Of a stretch of 6,740 bases of DNA, positions 6,213-6,740 are shown one piece after another (position 1 is the first letter of the stretch; each line of letters begins with the position of its first letter). The position numbers and the translations under genes were made by a program. This DNA is from Actinomycetota bacterium (GTDB lineage Bacteria; Actinomycetota; Actinomycetes; Nanopelagicales; Nanopelagicaceae). Below the pieces are notes generated by a model, which saw nothing but the letters and a program-made list of their open reading frames with translations, did not search any database and was not told the origin of the DNA. The stretch covers positions 1 through 6,740 of the forward strand of contig WLGP01000048.1 of assembly GCA_009703165.1 (NCBI GenBank), written 5' to 3'.

Positions 6213-6740
6213 TTATGAGGCTGAGCCAGCTGCTCGAGCGGCCTCGATATTCTCAGTCGTCAAGATCCGAATGGCGTAGATAAAGAGGGCAAAGCCCAAT
6301 CCGGCGCCAATGAAGTAGACCGAGCGGAAGGCCATCTCGCGACCCAGCCCCTGCTGGAGCAGGGTGACGATCGCACCGCCAAGAAGGGTTCCAATAGGAA
6401 TAGTCCCCCAGGCAAAGAATCGGTAGACGCTATTTACTCGACCTAGAAGGTGAGAGGGGATCAGACTCTGACGCAGTGAGACGGTGACGATATTCCACAA
6501 CACCGCAACAAAAGTTTCAATGGCAACCAAGATCCAGACCAGATACCACTGCGACATAAATCCAATAACTACCGTTGCGGCAGGCATGACAAAGAGTGCG
6601 ATTGCAAGCGCTCTCCCGCTACCAAATTTCTCCGAAACTTTCGGACCAAGTAATCCCCCAAGAATTCCGCCGACGGCAGCAGCTGTTCCAAGAACGGCAA
6701 AGATGAAGACGGTGGTGTTGAGAACTTCTTGCGCGAAGAG
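6213..6740 (-). CDS. MFS transporter, C-terminal half (5' end cut by window edge)
   Basis: The frame is open from the right edge to a TAA at 6213, giving 175 residues of a major facilitator permease. Visible are a hydrophobic helix, then the MFS inter-helix loop GGLLGPKVSEKFGSGRAL (the G-x-x-x-D-x-x-G-R-type motif), further helices (about 45-60, 67-85), LRQSLIPSHLLGRVNSVYRFFAWGTIPIGTLLGG, and two final helices before a short soluble tail ending AAGSAS. The RQSLIP-LLGRVNS-GTIPIG pattern resembles the EntS/MFS_3 group of drug- or siderophore-type exporters, but the substrate is unknown. It may have no functional link with the importer downstream: 171 bp separate them. The first methionine visible (6587) is internal, not the real start. 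Confidence 0.88.
   Translation of the reverse strand, partial: LFAQEVLNTTVFIFAVLGTAAAVGGILGGLLGPKVSEKFGSGRALAIALFVMPAATVVIGFMSQWYLVWILVAIETFVAVLWNIVTVSLRQSLIPSHLLGRVNSVYRFFAWGTIPIGTLLGGAIVTLLQQGLGREMAFRSVYFIGAGLGFALFIYAIRILTTENIEAARAAGSAS

Noticed and set aside
1..6740. CRISPR arrays, tRNA/rRNA genes, insertion sequences, toxin-antitoxin or defence genes
   Set aside because: No regularly spaced repeats, cloverleaf-type sequence, transposase motifs or defence-protein motifs were seen on either strand.

Overview
The window looks like chromosome from an actinobacterium with fairly low GC (a little under 50% by eye). This rests on the actinobacterial-style PH-domain membrane protein, the style of the solute-binding protein, and very tight gene packing. 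A streamlined freshwater actinobacterium (Nanopelagicales/acI, 'Planktophila'-like) would fit. That assignment is inference; no rRNA or marker gene is present to settle it.

Layout, read along the minus strand from right to left: (1) the C-terminal half of a major facilitator (MFS) exporter, cut by the right edge (6213-6740). (2) A 171-bp gap holding the leader and perfect Shine-Dalgarno of the next gene. (3) A 616-residue extracytoplasmic peptide-type solute-binding protein, 'oppA' (4191-6041). (4) A 157-bp gap with a strong long hairpin and, separately, a 25-bp near-perfect palindrome. (5) Permease 'oppB' (2486-4033), overlapping by one base with (6) permease 'oppC' (1407-2486). (7) A 195-residue PH-domain membrane protein on the PLUS strand (812-1399), wedged between oppC and the ATPase gene. 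(8) The N-terminal 260 residues of an ATPase, 'oppD', cut by the left edge (1-782).

The core is one ABC importer of the peptide/opine/nickel (Opp/Dpp) family: binding protein, two permeases, ATPase. The substrate cannot be read from sequence, so opp names are used here only as family labels. The binding protein would capture substrate outside the membrane, OppB-OppC form the channel, and OppD (with an OppF partner or a fused second ATPase domain beyond the left edge) drives transport.

The parts that depart from the textbook operon are: an OppB about 175 residues longer than usual, with about six extra predicted membrane helices inserted in its middle; a binding protein with a plain secretory signal, no lipobox cysteine and no cysteine at all; an oppositely oriented gene splitting the operon with only 29 and 7 bp of clearance; and two structured elements between oppA and oppB. 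No RNA genes, mobile elements, CRISPR arrays or defence genes were seen.
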